The position numbers were made by a program, and so were the translations under genes. This document shows, one piece after another, positions 21,176-30,591 of a DNA stretch of 64,000 nt. The DNA comes from Mycobacterium mantenii (GTDB lineage: Bacteria; Actinomycetota; Actinomycetes; Mycobacteriales; Mycobacteriaceae). The notes beneath the pieces are model-generated. The model saw nothing but the letters and a program-made list of their open reading frames with translations, was not told where the DNA came from and ran no database searches. The stretch covers positions 682,001 to 746,000 of the forward strand of contig NZ_AP022590.1 in the NCBI RefSeq assembly GCF_010731775.1, written 5' to 3'. Position 1 is the stretch's first letter, and every line of letters starts with the position of its first letter.

Positions 21176-22348
21176 ATGAGTGCGAACCCCGAAGTTTCCG
21201 GCCGCGATGCCACCGCCGGCCGCCGGCCACAGTGGCGAGGTGCGGCAAGTCCGAGGCTCGCGCAGGTATTCGACCCGCGACATAATGCGCTGAACGTTTG
21301 GCGCTTGGTGCTGGCGTCGGGCGTCATCCTGGAACACTCCTGGCCGCTGACCGGCCGCAAGCTGCATACTCCGGTCGACCAGTTGCTCACACAGGGGTGG
21401 GTGGACGGGTTCTTCGTCATCTCGGGCTTCCTCATCACGTCGAGCTGGGTGCGCAACCCGCGCCTCCGCGAGTACTTCGTCGCCCGTGGCCTTCGGATCT
21501 TTCCGGGCCTGTGGGTCTGCCTGGTGGTGGTCGCGTTCGTCATCGCCCCAATCGGCGTGCTGATCCAAAAAGGTTCTGCCGTGCGGCTATTGCTGTCTCC
21601 CGCGCCGATTACCTATGTACTGAACAACGCCGTATTGAACGTGTACCACGCCGGCATCGATGGAACGCCGAAGAATGTCCCCTTCCCGGGCGTGTGGGAC
21701 GGGGTGCTGTGGACGCTCATCTTCGAATTGTTCTGCTACATCGCCGTCGCCATTGCCGGCATAGCCGGCCTCTTCAATCGCCGGTGGCCCGCTCCTGTGG
21801 TGTTCACACTCTTTCTTGTCGCCGCGGTGCTGGTCTCCTACCCGGTCGACGCGGTGCCGACGTTCCCGCAGATGGTGACGCGGTTCGCGCTGGTGTTCGC
21901 TGCGGGTGCAGTGCTGCACGAGTTTCGGGACAAAATTCCCGCTCGATGGTCACTCGTGGCCTTGAGCGCCGTCATCGTCGTGGCGGCCGGCCTGCTGGTG
22001 CCCAACTACCGGATACTGGCCGCGCTTCCGCTGGCTTACGCCGTCGTCGTTTCGGGCGCGCTGATCCACAACGAGCGCTTGCGGTTGCGCACCGACCTTT
22101 CCTATGGCGTCTACATCTACGCGTGGCCGATGCAGCAGTTGCTGGTGATCTGCGGGCTCGCCTTCTTGCATCCGCTGGCGTTCGCGTTCGTCGCCGCCGC
22201 CGCGACCCTCCCGCTGGCCGCACTCAGCTGGTTCCTGGTGGAAAAGCGTGCGCTGTCGCTCAAATCGCGCTTCAAGCGCAAAGCGCGCGGATGGGGTGCC
22301 GCGGATATCGGGGAACAACCCGCCGCGGACGCCGTCTCGGCCGAATGA
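21176..22348 (+). CDS. acyltransferase 3 (OafA-type) membrane O-acyltransferase
   Basis: 390 residues. An acyltransferase-3 fold with about ten hydrophobic helices: DPRHNALNVWRLVLASGVILEHSWPL contains the conserved His, then GFFVISGFLITSSW and RGLRIFPGLWVC. At the start of the GPL locus it fits the O-acetyltransferase role known for Atf proteins acting on GPL deoxytalose in M. smegmatis and M. abscessus. That role is inferred from family and position. The C-terminal tail is basic and cytoplasmic. Confidence 0.85.
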   Translation: MSANPEVSGRDATAGRRPQWRGAASPRLAQVFDPRHNALNVWRLVLASGVILEHSWPLTGRKLHTPVDQLLTQGWVDGFFVISGFLITSSWVRNPRLREYFVARGLRIFPGLWVCLVVVAFVIAPIGVLIQKGSAVRLLLSPAPITYVLNNAVLNVYHAGIDGTPKNVPFPGVWDGVLWTLIFELFCYIAVAIAGIAGLFNRRWPAPVVFTLFLVAAVLVSYPVDAVPTFPQMVTRFALVFAAGAVLHEFRDKIPARWSLVALSAVIVVAAGLLVPNYRILAALPLAYAVVVSGALIHNERLRLRTDLSYGVYIYAWPMQQLLVICGLAFLHPLAFAFVAAAATLPLAALSWFLVEKRALSLKSRFKRKARGWGAADIGEQPAADAVSAE

Positions 22349-22620
22349 GCGCCTGACGAGTTCTTGGGCTGCGTTTGCACTGCGGTGCCCGGCTCGTGTG
22401 ATTCGCCGCTGATCTAAGAATCCCGGCGCCGAACCCGGGAAAAGCGCCGCCTATTCGGCGTCTTTGGCGCACTGATTTACGTGGCCGAAGACGCTTCGTG
22501 ACCGGTCGCGTGGTGGCCAAAGGGGAGTAATTGAACACCGCGCGAGAAATTGCAAAGTCATGCATAATGACCAGATCCCGGGGGCCTGACAGACGCGAAC
22601 TGAAAGGTATGGGTTTCGCG

Positions 22621-23652
22621 ATGACGCCTGCCCCCACGACCAAGTCCGCCGATAGCGTCGCCACTGGCGGCGATTTTCCGGCGCCTGCCGCCCGCTCCCG
22701 ATGCGAAGTTCGCCCCGTCGCGCTGTTCGTGATGGGCATGGCACGGTCGGGGACATCGGCGCTCACCCGGGTCCTGTCGCTCTGCGGGAGCACCCTGCCG
22801 GCCGGGATGTGCGGCGCCGACGGGAACAACCCGCGCGGCTATTGGGAGCCGCGCGCGGCGATCATGCTCAACGAGACGATTTTGCGACGCCACGACAGCA
22901 ATTGGTACGACCCGACTATGCGCCTGCAGGAAGAGTGTGCGTTCGGCGCCGGGGAGAAGGCCGCCTGCATCGCGGAGATCGGCGCTTACCTGGGCACGCT
23001 GCCGGCCGCGCCGCTGGTGGTCATCAAGGAACCGCGGATCACCGCGCTGTCCGAACTGTGGTTCGAGGCGGCGCGCCAGGTCGGCTTCGACGTCGCCGCA
23101 GTGATTGCGGTGCGCCACCCGCAAGAGGTGATCGCCTCGGCGGCCAAGTACGTGCAGACCTCACCGGAGCTCTCGAGCGCCCTATGGCTCAAATACAACC
23201 TGCTCGCCGAGCGGCACACCCGCGGCATACCGCGGGTATTCGTCGACTACGCGAACCTGCTCGACGACTGGCACCGCGAGATGAAGCGCATTGCGACGAC
23301 GCTCGAAATCGATCTGGACACCGCCGAAGAGGGTGCAATCGAGGAGTTTCTCACTCCGGATCTTCGTCGCCAGAGATCCTGCGGCCCGGTGGCAGATCAT
23401 TTCGGCACGGACTGGATCTCCGCGGTCTACGAAGCGCTGCGCGGGGCCGCCCAGGACGACCCTTTGAACGCATCGACACTGGATCGGGTGTTCGAGTCGT
23501 ATCAGGCCAGCGAGCGGGATTTCCGGTTGGCCTTCACGGAATTCCACAGTCGAACCAACAGCGTGGTTCGCCGGGTGTTCAGGCCGTTCCTCGTGAAGCC
23601 GATCCTGGAGATCGCCGCGATGGTGCACAGGCGCAGGGGAGCCTGGGCCTAG
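22621..23652 (+). CDS. sulfotransferase-family protein 1
   Basis: 343 residues from ATG 22621. This start was chosen because the paralogue at 24081 has the same leader (gaaaggtrtggrttcgcg then ATG) and aligns from this point. The PAPS 5'-phosphosulfate loop is MARSGTSALTRVLSLCGSTL near residue 38, and the 3'-phosphate-type motif is RHPQEVIASAAK. A GYWEPRAAIMLNETILRRH block is shared by all three paralogues in the window. It may sulfate a GPL sugar or lipid hydroxyl; the substrate is unknown. Earlier in-frame starts from 22531 are not supported. Confidence 0.8.
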   Translation: MTPAPTTKSADSVATGGDFPAPAARSRCEVRPVALFVMGMARSGTSALTRVLSLCGSTLPAGMCGADGNNPRGYWEPRAAIMLNETILRRHDSNWYDPTMRLQEECAFGAGEKAACIAEIGAYLGTLPAAPLVVIKEPRITALSELWFEAARQVGFDVAAVIAVRHPQEVIASAAKYVQTSPELSSALWLKYNLLAERHTRGIPRVFVDYANLLDDWHREMKRIATTLEIDLDTAEEGAIEEFLTPDLRRQRSCGPVADHFGTDWISAVYEALRGAAQDDPLNASTLDRVFESYQASERDFRLAFTEFHSRTNSVVRRVFRPFLVKPILEIAAMVHRRRGAWA

Positions 23653-24080
23653 ACGCCGTTTCGCGCTGGTCAGCGACGTCCTCTCCGTGAAACGTTGGCC
23701 TGGAGTGAGATATGCACCCCCGCGGCGTCCATCCAAACATTAAGTAAGCGAAACAAATTCGTAAAATCTGTGTGCTGATCCATCGGGTCCGGTTATAGTT
23801 CTGACGGGCACAATATCCGATGAAACCGGGGGCGAAGTTGGCGGTCGCAAGTCAGACCTGACTCCGCATGGGGAGTTCGGTTCAAGTATCTCCTCTTTCG
23901 CCAAAGATGTTGAGAGCGCTGAGATTCAGCCTCGGACTTCGCAGCGTACGTGAAGACGCTGGCTCCGGTGGATTGCTGCCCTCCCGTCGAGAGGCCTTGC
24001 AGCAAACCGGAACGGCATAGACAACAACCGAATTCCGGAAGTCGGCCAGGCGCACGACGAGTGAAAGGTGTGGATTCGCG
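23653..24080. other. intergenic region between sulfotransferase genes
   Basis: A 428-base gap without a convincing gene. It is AT-richer around 23740-23810, with TATAGT at 23794-23799 as a possible -10 box and no good -35. The last 20 bases form the shared leader of the next gene. Confidence 0.4.
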
Positions 24081-25079
24081 ATGAAATTGGCCCGCACGAG
24101 CAAACCAACCGAAGACACCGCCAGCTCCGTCGGCACTCGCCCGGTCGTGCTGTTCGTGCTGGGGCCGCAACGGTCCGGGACTTCGGCGCTCACCCGGGTT
24201 CTCTCGCTATCCGGAGGCACCCTCCCGGCTGGGCTGCTGGGCGCCGACGCGAACAATCCGCTCGGTTATTGGGAGCCGCGGGCAGCCATCTCGCTCAACG
24301 AAACGATCCTGCGCCGGCTCGGAACCAATTGGTACGACCCGTCATTGCGCTTTTTGGACAATGGTGCAGTCGCTCGCGACGAGAGCGAGGCGTGCACCGC
24401 GAAGATCGCCGCGTATTTGTCCAGTCTGCCTGCGGCGCCGCTCGTGGTGATCAAGGAGCCCAGGATCACCACGCTGTCTGACCTGTGGTTCAAAGCGGCA
24501 CGTCAGGCTGGATTCGACGTCGCGTCGGTCATCGCGGTACGCCATCCGCAAGAGGTCATTTCGTCGATCGTGAAGTCCTGGCACGTCTCTCCCGCGCTCG
24601 CGAGTGCGTTGTGGTTGAAATGCAACATCCTCGCAGAACGAAACACTCGCGACGTGCCGCGCGTCTTCGTCGACTACGCGAACCTCCTCGATGACTGGCG
24701 TCGCGAAATGAAGCGAATTTCCACCGAGCTGCCGATCGAACTGGACACCCAGGACGAGGACGCCGTCGAAGCGTTCCTTACTCCCGGTCTGCATCGGCAG
24801 CGGCACTGCGGGCCGGTGACGGATCTCTTTGGCGCGGATTGGATCTCCCTGGTCTACGATGGGCTGCGCGAGGCAGCCCAGGACGACCCTCTCGACATTT
24901 CAACGCTGGACCGCGTTTTCGCGTCCTACCGCGCGAGTGAGCGGGATTTCCGCAAGGCTTTCGAGGACTTTCACGGTTTATCGAACAGCGTGCTCTTCCG
25001 CATCTTCCGGCCCGTCGTCGCTCGGCCGGTGATGGAGGCCATCGCAATGGCGCATCGGCACAAGGGGACTTGGGCCTAG
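24081..25079 (+). CDS. sulfotransferase-family protein 2
   Basis: 332 residues, closely related to the protein encoded at 22621 over its whole length: PQRSGTSALTRVLSLSGGTLP, GYWEPRAAISLNETILRRLG, RHPQEVISSIVK, VFVDYANLLDDWRREMKRI. The product is a tandem duplicate, including its leader gaaaggtgtggattcgcg before the ATG. Divergence in the substrate-facing segments suggests a different acceptor. No signal peptide or transmembrane helix is seen, so it should act in the cytoplasm. Confidence 0.8.
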   Translation: MKLARTSKPTEDTASSVGTRPVVLFVLGPQRSGTSALTRVLSLSGGTLPAGLLGADANNPLGYWEPRAAISLNETILRRLGTNWYDPSLRFLDNGAVARDESEACTAKIAAYLSSLPAAPLVVIKEPRITTLSDLWFKAARQAGFDVASVIAVRHPQEVISSIVKSWHVSPALASALWLKCNILAERNTRDVPRVFVDYANLLDDWRREMKRISTELPIELDTQDEDAVEAFLTPGLHRQRHCGPVTDLFGADWISLVYDGLREAAQDDPLDISTLDRVFASYRASERDFRKAFEDFHGLSNSVLFRIFRPVVARPVMEAIAMAHRHKGTWA

Positions 25080-25247
25080 TTCGCCGCGGGCCGCGGTCGC
25101 GCACGTCGTGCGGGTTCCGCGCGCCGGTCGAGCCGCTTCGCAGAATTCTCTGATGCCGCGGGAAGTCCCCGATATGATCGACCGGACCGCGCGGCGATGC
25201 GTGCCGGTCGCTTAAATCCGGAGTACACGAAAGAAAGGCGTCGATTC

Positions 25248-26324
25248 TTGTCAGCGTCCGTGCTCATCAGTGGTGGGGCAGGATTCATCGGGTCGGCGCT
25301 CTCACACCGTCTCGTCGAGAACGGCTACGACGTCGCCGTCATGGACGTCTTGCATCCGCAGGTGCACGGCGGGAATCGGCCGCTCGAGCTGCCGCCGGCC
25401 GTGCGGCTTTTCACCGGCGACGTCACGCATGCACCCGATTGGGACGCGGTGTTGCGGCTGTTCCGCCCTTCCCAGGTCGTGCATCTGGCGGCCGAGACCG
25501 GAACCGCACAATCGCTCTCCGAGGCGACCCGCCACGGTTCGGTGAACGTGGTGGGAACCACCCAGCTTCTCGACGCCTTGAGCCGCTCGGGAATCGTGCC
25601 CGAACAACTGGTCCTGGCGTCGTCCAGGGCGGTGTACGGCGAGGGCGCGTGGCAGTCCGGCGCGCAGGTTTTCTATCCGAAACCCCGCAGCCACGCGCAG
25701 CTCGTGGCGGGCGTGTGGGATCCGCAGGGACCGGCGGGCGGGCAGGCGGTGCCGCTGCCCAGCCGCGCCGACCGGACAGAGCCCCGGCCCACCAACGTCT
25801 ACGCGGCGACCAAGCTCGCCCAGGAGCACCTGCTGGGCGCCTGGACGGCGGCGCACGACACCAACCTCAGCGTGCTGCGACTGCAGAATGTCTACGGCCC
25901 CGGCCAGTCCCTGACCAACTCGTATACCGGGATCGTCGCGCTGTTCGCGCGGTTGGCGCGTCAGGGGCTTGCGCTGGAGGTCTACGAGGACGGCCGGATC
26001 GTGCGCGACTTCGTCTACATCGACGCCGTCGTCGACGCGCTGTTCGCGGCCATCCAGCGGCCCGCAACCCAGCCGCGCTGCCTGGACATCGGGTCCGGAA
26101 ACGCCACCACCATCCATGAGCTGGCCAACAAGATCGCCGCGATGTGTGACGCGCCCGAACCCGTCGTCGTCCCGAAATTCCGCGACGGCGACGTTCGCGC
26201 AGCGAGTTGCGACATCGAGCCGGCGCAAACCGAGCTCGGCTGGCATCCGAATTCCACGCTCGACGACGGTCTGGGCGCCCTACTCGAGTGGATCGGCGGG
26301 CAGGCCGAAGTGTCGGCCCGGTGA
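25248..26324 (+). CDS. NAD-dependent sugar epimerase/dehydratase
   Basis: 358 residues from TTG 25248, preceded by gaaaggcgtcgattc, the same leader type as its neighbours; an in-frame ATG at 25197 is less likely. Extended SDR: the Rossmann motif is GGAGFIG, with VLASSRAVYGEG, YAATK (Tyr and Lys catalytic), VLRLQNVYGPGQS and RDFVYIDAVVDAL. It is probably involved in making a nucleotide-activated deoxyhexose such as 6-deoxytalose or rhamnose for GPL. The exact reaction cannot be read from the sequence. Confidence 0.85.
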   Translation: MSASVLISGGAGFIGSALSHRLVENGYDVAVMDVLHPQVHGGNRPLELPPAVRLFTGDVTHAPDWDAVLRLFRPSQVVHLAAETGTAQSLSEATRHGSVNVVGTTQLLDALSRSGIVPEQLVLASSRAVYGEGAWQSGAQVFYPKPRSHAQLVAGVWDPQGPAGGQAVPLPSRADRTEPRPTNVYAATKLAQEHLLGAWTAAHDTNLSVLRLQNVYGPGQSLTNSYTGIVALFARLARQGLALEVYEDGRIVRDFVYIDAVVDALFAAIQRPATQPRCLDIGSGNATTIHELANKIAAMCDAPEPVVVPKFRDGDVRAASCDIEPAQTELGWHPNSTLDDGLGALLEWIGGQAEVSAR

Positions 26325-26522
26325 ACGACGCGGGCCGTCCCGTCGTTGAACACGTCGTACGCCGTTGAAGCGTGGGGTCCCGCGAATTCGTTGGTAAAGA
26401 TAACGCCCCGTTAAGCCTATGATGGGTGGCACTACTCGGGTAGGGCACGTATGAGGCACCGGTAGGAGCGGGGGGCACGCCAAGGAGGCCGGTCAGGCGA
26501 GTTAGTGGGACAAATGCGCGAC

Positions 26523-26559
26523 GCATTGATGTCCCCGACGCTGTCGGGGACATCAATGC
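26523..26559 (+). promoter_or_regulatory. 17-bp perfect hairpin in the leader of a methyltransferase gene
   Basis: gcattgatgtccccgac (26523-26539) pairs perfectly with gtcggggacatcaatgc (26543-26559) around a 3-base loop. It ends 28 bases before the TTG start of the downstream methyltransferase, ahead of its Shine-Dalgarno. There is no T-run. It could attenuate transcription, protect mRNA or be a protein-binding palindrome. Confidence 0.6.
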
Positions 26560-26587
26560 CAGTACTTCTCTGAACTAAGGGGCAGCT

Positions 26588-27415
26588 TTGACCGTCACCG
26601 ATCGTGACATGCGATCACCATTTCTGGACACCCGATCCGCGTACCTCGAGTTACTACGACGCAACCTCACCCAATACGGCAGCGACGAGCTGATACCGGT
26701 TGGCTTGTACCGCCTGGGCCGTCCACTTTTCAAAACCCGCAACCTGATGCTTGTGCGCAAGCGTCCATTCAACAAAAACGCGCGTGACCTCGGCCTGGAC
26801 TGGCCGGCGGATGCCTTGACGATGATCGGCATGCAGCGGCTGACCAGCTTGCAGCAGTGCGTGGAGACGATCCTGAAAGACGACGTCCCGGGTGATCTCG
26901 TCGAGTGCGGCGTGTGGCGGGGAGGGGCGTCCATCTTGATGCGCGCCGTGCTGTCCGCGTACGGCGACAAGACGCGGTCGGTGTGGCTGTGCGATTCGTT
27001 CGAAGGGGTGCCGCCACCGGATGCCGCGAACTACCAGGCGGACAAGGGCATCAACTTGCATCGTGCCGCCGGTGTTCTGGCAATTCCTCAGGCGCAAGTG
27101 AAAGCGAATTTCGAGCGGTATGGATTGCTCGACGATCAGGTTCGCTTTGTGCCCGGTTGGTTCAAGGACACCCTGCAGGACGCCCCGATCGAACGCATTT
27201 CCGTGCTGCGGCTGGACGGCGATCTCTACGAATCGACGATTCAGGCGCTCGATGCGCTCTATCCGCGGCTGTCGTCCGGCGGCTTTTGCATTGTCGACGA
27301 CTATCACGCCATCGATGCATGTCGTCGGGCGGTGACGGACTACCGTACGCAACATGGGGTGACCGCAGAGATCCAGGAGATCGACGGCACCGGCGTGCTG
27401 TGGCGCAAGCCGTGA
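26588..27415 (+). CDS. TylF/MycF-type sugar O-methyltransferase 1
   Basis: 275 residues from TTG 26588, preceded by aaggggcagc. The paralogue at 30592 has the same leader and start codon. Macrocin-O-methyltransferase (TylF) family: GDLVECGVWRGGASILMRAVL is the SAM-binding region, LCDSFEGVPPPD and the metal-binding FCIVDDYHAIDACRRAV are characteristic. It is expected to methylate a deoxyhexose hydroxyl of GPL (rhamnose or fucose O-methylation is carried out by such enzymes in MAC and M. smegmatis). The regiospecificity is unknown. Confidence 0.88.
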   Translation: MTVTDRDMRSPFLDTRSAYLELLRRNLTQYGSDELIPVGLYRLGRPLFKTRNLMLVRKRPFNKNARDLGLDWPADALTMIGMQRLTSLQQCVETILKDDVPGDLVECGVWRGGASILMRAVLSAYGDKTRSVWLCDSFEGVPPPDAANYQADKGINLHRAAGVLAIPQAQVKANFERYGLLDDQVRFVPGWFKDTLQDAPIERISVLRLDGDLYESTIQALDALYPRLSSGGFCIVDDYHAIDACRRAVTDYRTQHGVTAEIQEIDGTGVLWRKP

Positions 27416-27535
27416 GGCGCACCCGCCTCTAGTTATGCAGTCGCGCAAACCGGTGCTGTGGAGATGCGTCGATATTTACAGTGATATCGGTGGTTCACCA
27501 CCATGGAAGGCGCAACCGAAGGGCATGGATTCGCG

Positions 27536-28813
27536 ATGAAATGTGTGCTGGCCAGCTATGGAACGCGCGGTGATATCGAGCCTTCCCTGGTTGTCGCACG
27601 CGAACTGCAACGCCGGGGCCATGACATGGTCATGGCCGTCCCGCCCGACTCGGTCAGCTTCACCGAGGCCGCCGGGCTGACGGCGGTGCCGTACGGGCTG
27701 GAATCGCAGGCCTGGCTCGACGTGTACCGCGACTTCTGGACGGCATTCTTCCGCGGGTTCTGGAAGATCCAGGAGATGCGCGGCATGTGGCGCGAGATGT
27801 GGGATCTCAGCGACCAGTGCTGGGCGCAGATGAACACCACGCTGCTGTCGCTGGCCGATGGAGCCGACCTGGTGTTCGCCGGCCAGAGCTACCAGGAGCC
27901 GGCCGCCAACGTCGCCGAGTACTACGACCTTCCGTTGGCCACCCTGCATCACGTTCCCATGCGGCCCAACGGCCAGGTCGTTTCGATCCTGCCAGCGCCA
28001 CTGGCCCGCTCGGCGATGACGGGGTTCGACTGGTTCTGTTGGCGCCTGAATAAGAAGGTCGAAGACAGCCAGCGCCGAGAATTGGGGCTGCCGAAGGCGA
28101 CGGGACCGTCACCGCGGCGGATCGCCGACCGCGGCTCGCTGGAAATTCAGGCCTACGACGAGGTTTGCTTTCCGGGTCTGGCGGCCGAGTGGGCGAGATG
28201 GGATGGCTTGCGGCCCTTTGTCGGCACGCTGACGATGGAGCTGACCACGGAAGCCGACGACGAAGTGATGTGGTGGATTCGCAGCGGAACACCGCCGATC
28301 TGCTTCGGTTTCGGCAGTATGCCGGTCGAATCTCCGGCCGAAACAGTCGAGATGATCAGCACGGCCTCCGCGCAGCTGGGCGAGCGGGCGTTGATTGCCG
28401 CCGGCCGCAGCGACTTCAGCGGCGTCCCCCTTGCCGATCACGTCAAGGTGGTGGGTCCGGTGAACTACGCGGCCATATTTCCCGTCTGCCGCGCGGTGGT
28501 TCACCACGGTGGCTCGGGCACCACGGCCGCGAGCCTGCGCGCCGGAGTTCCCACGCTGATCTTGTCGATGGACGCTAATCAGACAATCTGGGGTGCCCAG
28601 CTCAAACGGCTGAAAGTCGGTACCACACGGCGGTTTTCGGCAACCGACCGCGAATCACTGGTATCGGACCTGCGCCGGATCCTGGCCCCGGATTACGCTC
28701 AGCGCGCCCGCGAGATCGCGGCCCGGATGACCAAGCCGGCCGACAGCGTGGTCAAAGCAGCCGATGTCGTGGAGAACTTCGTCAACTCGCGCAGTCATAC
28801 CCGATCCAGCTAG
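27536..28813 (+). CDS. GPL glycosyltransferase, UGT/GT1 family (paralogue 1)
   Basis: 425 residues from ATG 27536; the 11 codons before it in the longer frame are leader sequence. GT-B fold: the N-terminal MKCVLASYGTRGDIEPSLVVARELQRRGH acceptor domain and the C-terminal donor motif VVHHGGSGTTAASLRAGVPTLILSM. It is of the Rv1524/Rv1526c/GtfA/GtfB/RtfA group, which transfers 6-deoxytalose or rhamnose to the GPL peptide core or extends it. It is one of four paralogues in the window. Assignment to a particular sugar is not possible by reading alone. Confidence 0.9.
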   Translation: MKCVLASYGTRGDIEPSLVVARELQRRGHDMVMAVPPDSVSFTEAAGLTAVPYGLESQAWLDVYRDFWTAFFRGFWKIQEMRGMWREMWDLSDQCWAQMNTTLLSLADGADLVFAGQSYQEPAANVAEYYDLPLATLHHVPMRPNGQVVSILPAPLARSAMTGFDWFCWRLNKKVEDSQRRELGLPKATGPSPRRIADRGSLEIQAYDEVCFPGLAAEWARWDGLRPFVGTLTMELTTEADDEVMWWIRSGTPPICFGFGSMPVESPAETVEMISTASAQLGERALIAAGRSDFSGVPLADHVKVVGPVNYAAIFPVCRAVVHHGGSGTTAASLRAGVPTLILSMDANQTIWGAQLKRLKVGTTRRFSATDRESLVSDLRRILAPDYAQRAREIAARMTKPADSVVKAADVVENFVNSRSHTRSS

Positions 28814-29207
28814 GTTCGCTATAACCATTGCGCAGGGAAAATAGCCGATTTAGTTATCGAATAGGGCATGCCGGCCGAGTTGCCGCTTTCGCAGACACGA
28901 TTTCGATCGTCTGGCAGACTCACGTAAGATCAGCGACGACGCCTTGGAGTACAGCTATACCGAACCAGGGTTGTCATACTTATACGGTCGGGGGGAGGGC
29001 CGGTGAGGTTGGCTTTGTCGCCGCTGATAACACCGATGCACTCTTACGGGCAAGTTTGGCCTCGGGCTGCCAAATCCGTTGCGAAACAACTACAGAAGAT
29101 GTCTCTGAGCAGATTGCAGCGCCAACGGCGAGCCGCGGATCACCGAGCGGAAACGCCGCGGCCAACGTTGTCGACGCCGTCGGAGATTGATTAAGGTAAC
29201 ACTCGCG
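28814..29207. other. intergenic region between two glycosyltransferase genes
   Basis: A 394-base gap, AT-richer than the flanking genes near 28814-28990. No ORF with mycobacterial codon bias or recognisable product was found. It probably carries the promoter of the downstream gene, but no convincing -35/-10 pair is visible. The gap ends in the short leader actcgcg before the ATG. Confidence 0.4.
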
Positions 29208-30497
29208 ATGAAATTTGCTGTGGCAAGCTATGGAACGCGTGGGGATATCGAACCTTGCCTCACCATCGGTCGTGAACTGATGCGCAGGGGTCATTCGGTA
29301 CGCATGGCCGTTCCGCCCAATCTCGTCGAACTGGCCGAGTCGGCCGGCCTTCCGGCGATCGGCTATGGCCCAGACATGCACGACTTTTGGAGCGACGAAT
29401 TCATCCGGGACTTCTGGAAAAATTTCCGCAAGGGACCGATCAGCTTGATGCGCGAAGCCTGGGAACCGGTGCTGCGGAACTGGCAGGAAATGAGCGCGGC
29501 ACTGATGTCGGTGGGCGCGGGTGCCGATTTGCTGTTCACCGGCCAGCTTTACCAGGACTTGGCCATCAACGTCGCGGACTATTACGACATTCCGATGGCC
29601 ACGCTGCATTACATCCCGATGCGCCCCAACGGCGAGCTGCTGCCCAGAGTGCCCGCGCCCCTGGTCCGCACCGGAATGTCGATATACGACTGGATGTGCT
29701 GGCGGATGAACAAGAAGGCCGAGGATCGGCAGCGCCGTGAGCTCGGCCTAGCGACCGCCACGGTTGCCTCACCGCGACGGATCGCCGAACGTGGCTCGCT
29801 GGAAATCCAGGCGTATGACGACGTGTGCTTCCCCGGTCTTGCTGACGAATGGAAGAAGAAGTGGGGCAGCCAGCGGCCGTTCGTGGGTTCCCTGACCATG
29901 GAACTGACCACGGACTGCGACGACGAGGTCTTGGCGTGGATCGCCCAGGGAACGCCGCCGATCTGTTTCGGTTTCGGCAGCATGCCGGTCGCCGAAACCC
30001 CCGCCGACACGGTCCGGATGATCGGCGCCGCCTGCGCGGAGTTGGGGGAGCGGGCGTTGATCTGCTCGGGCTGGAGCGACTTCACCGACGTCCCCCAGTT
30101 GGAACACGTCAAGGTCGTCGGCGTGGTCAACTACACGAAGATCTTCCCCTCCTGCCGTGCCGTCGTGCATCACGGCGGATCGGGCACCACGGCGGCAGGC
30201 CTGCGCGCCGGCGTTCCCACGCTGATCCTCTGGACGGCGGGCGATCAGCCGATGTGGGGGTCTCACGTCAAACACCTCAAGGTGGGCACGTCCCGGCGGT
30301 TCGCGGCCTCGACGCCCGAAACGCTGGTGTCGGATCTGCGGAAGATCCTCGCGCCGGAGTACCTCACTCGTGCGCGTGAGCTTTCCACCAGGATGAGCAA
30401 ACCCGCCGAGAGCGCGGGTCACGCAGTCGATTTGCTGGAGGAGTTCGCCCGCGCGGGGCGATGCGTTCCCGGTTTTCCAGCAGAGCGCAGTCGCTGA
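29208..30497 (+). CDS. GPL glycosyltransferase, UGT/GT1 family (paralogue 2)
   Basis: 429 residues from ATG 29208 (leader taaggtaacactcgcg). Very similar to the protein at 27536: MKFAVASYGTRGDIEPCLTIGREL, ICFGFGSMPV, KVVGVVNYTKIFPSCRAVVHHGGSGTTAAGLRAGVPTLILW. It is a donor-binding GT-B enzyme, probably a rhamnosyl- or deoxytalosyltransferase. It is paired with the downstream methyltransferase, the mirror image of the MT-GT pair at 26588-28813. Confidence 0.9.
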   Translation: MKFAVASYGTRGDIEPCLTIGRELMRRGHSVRMAVPPNLVELAESAGLPAIGYGPDMHDFWSDEFIRDFWKNFRKGPISLMREAWEPVLRNWQEMSAALMSVGAGADLLFTGQLYQDLAINVADYYDIPMATLHYIPMRPNGELLPRVPAPLVRTGMSIYDWMCWRMNKKAEDRQRRELGLATATVASPRRIAERGSLEIQAYDDVCFPGLADEWKKKWGSQRPFVGSLTMELTTDCDDEVLAWIAQGTPPICFGFGSMPVAETPADTVRMIGAACAELGERALICSGWSDFTDVPQLEHVKVVGVVNYTKIFPSCRAVVHHGGSGTTAAGLRAGVPTLILWTAGDQPMWGSHVKHLKVGTSRRFAASTPETLVSDLRKILAPEYLTRARELSTRMSKPAESAGHAVDLLEEFARAGRCVPGFPAERSR

Positions 30498-30591
30498 GCC
30501 GGGGACGGATACACTGCGAAACGCTTTGACGGCGTCGATGGGAGTCTAGGCTCTCTAGCGGTACCACTGAGATGCGGAGTTAGGGGCAGTT

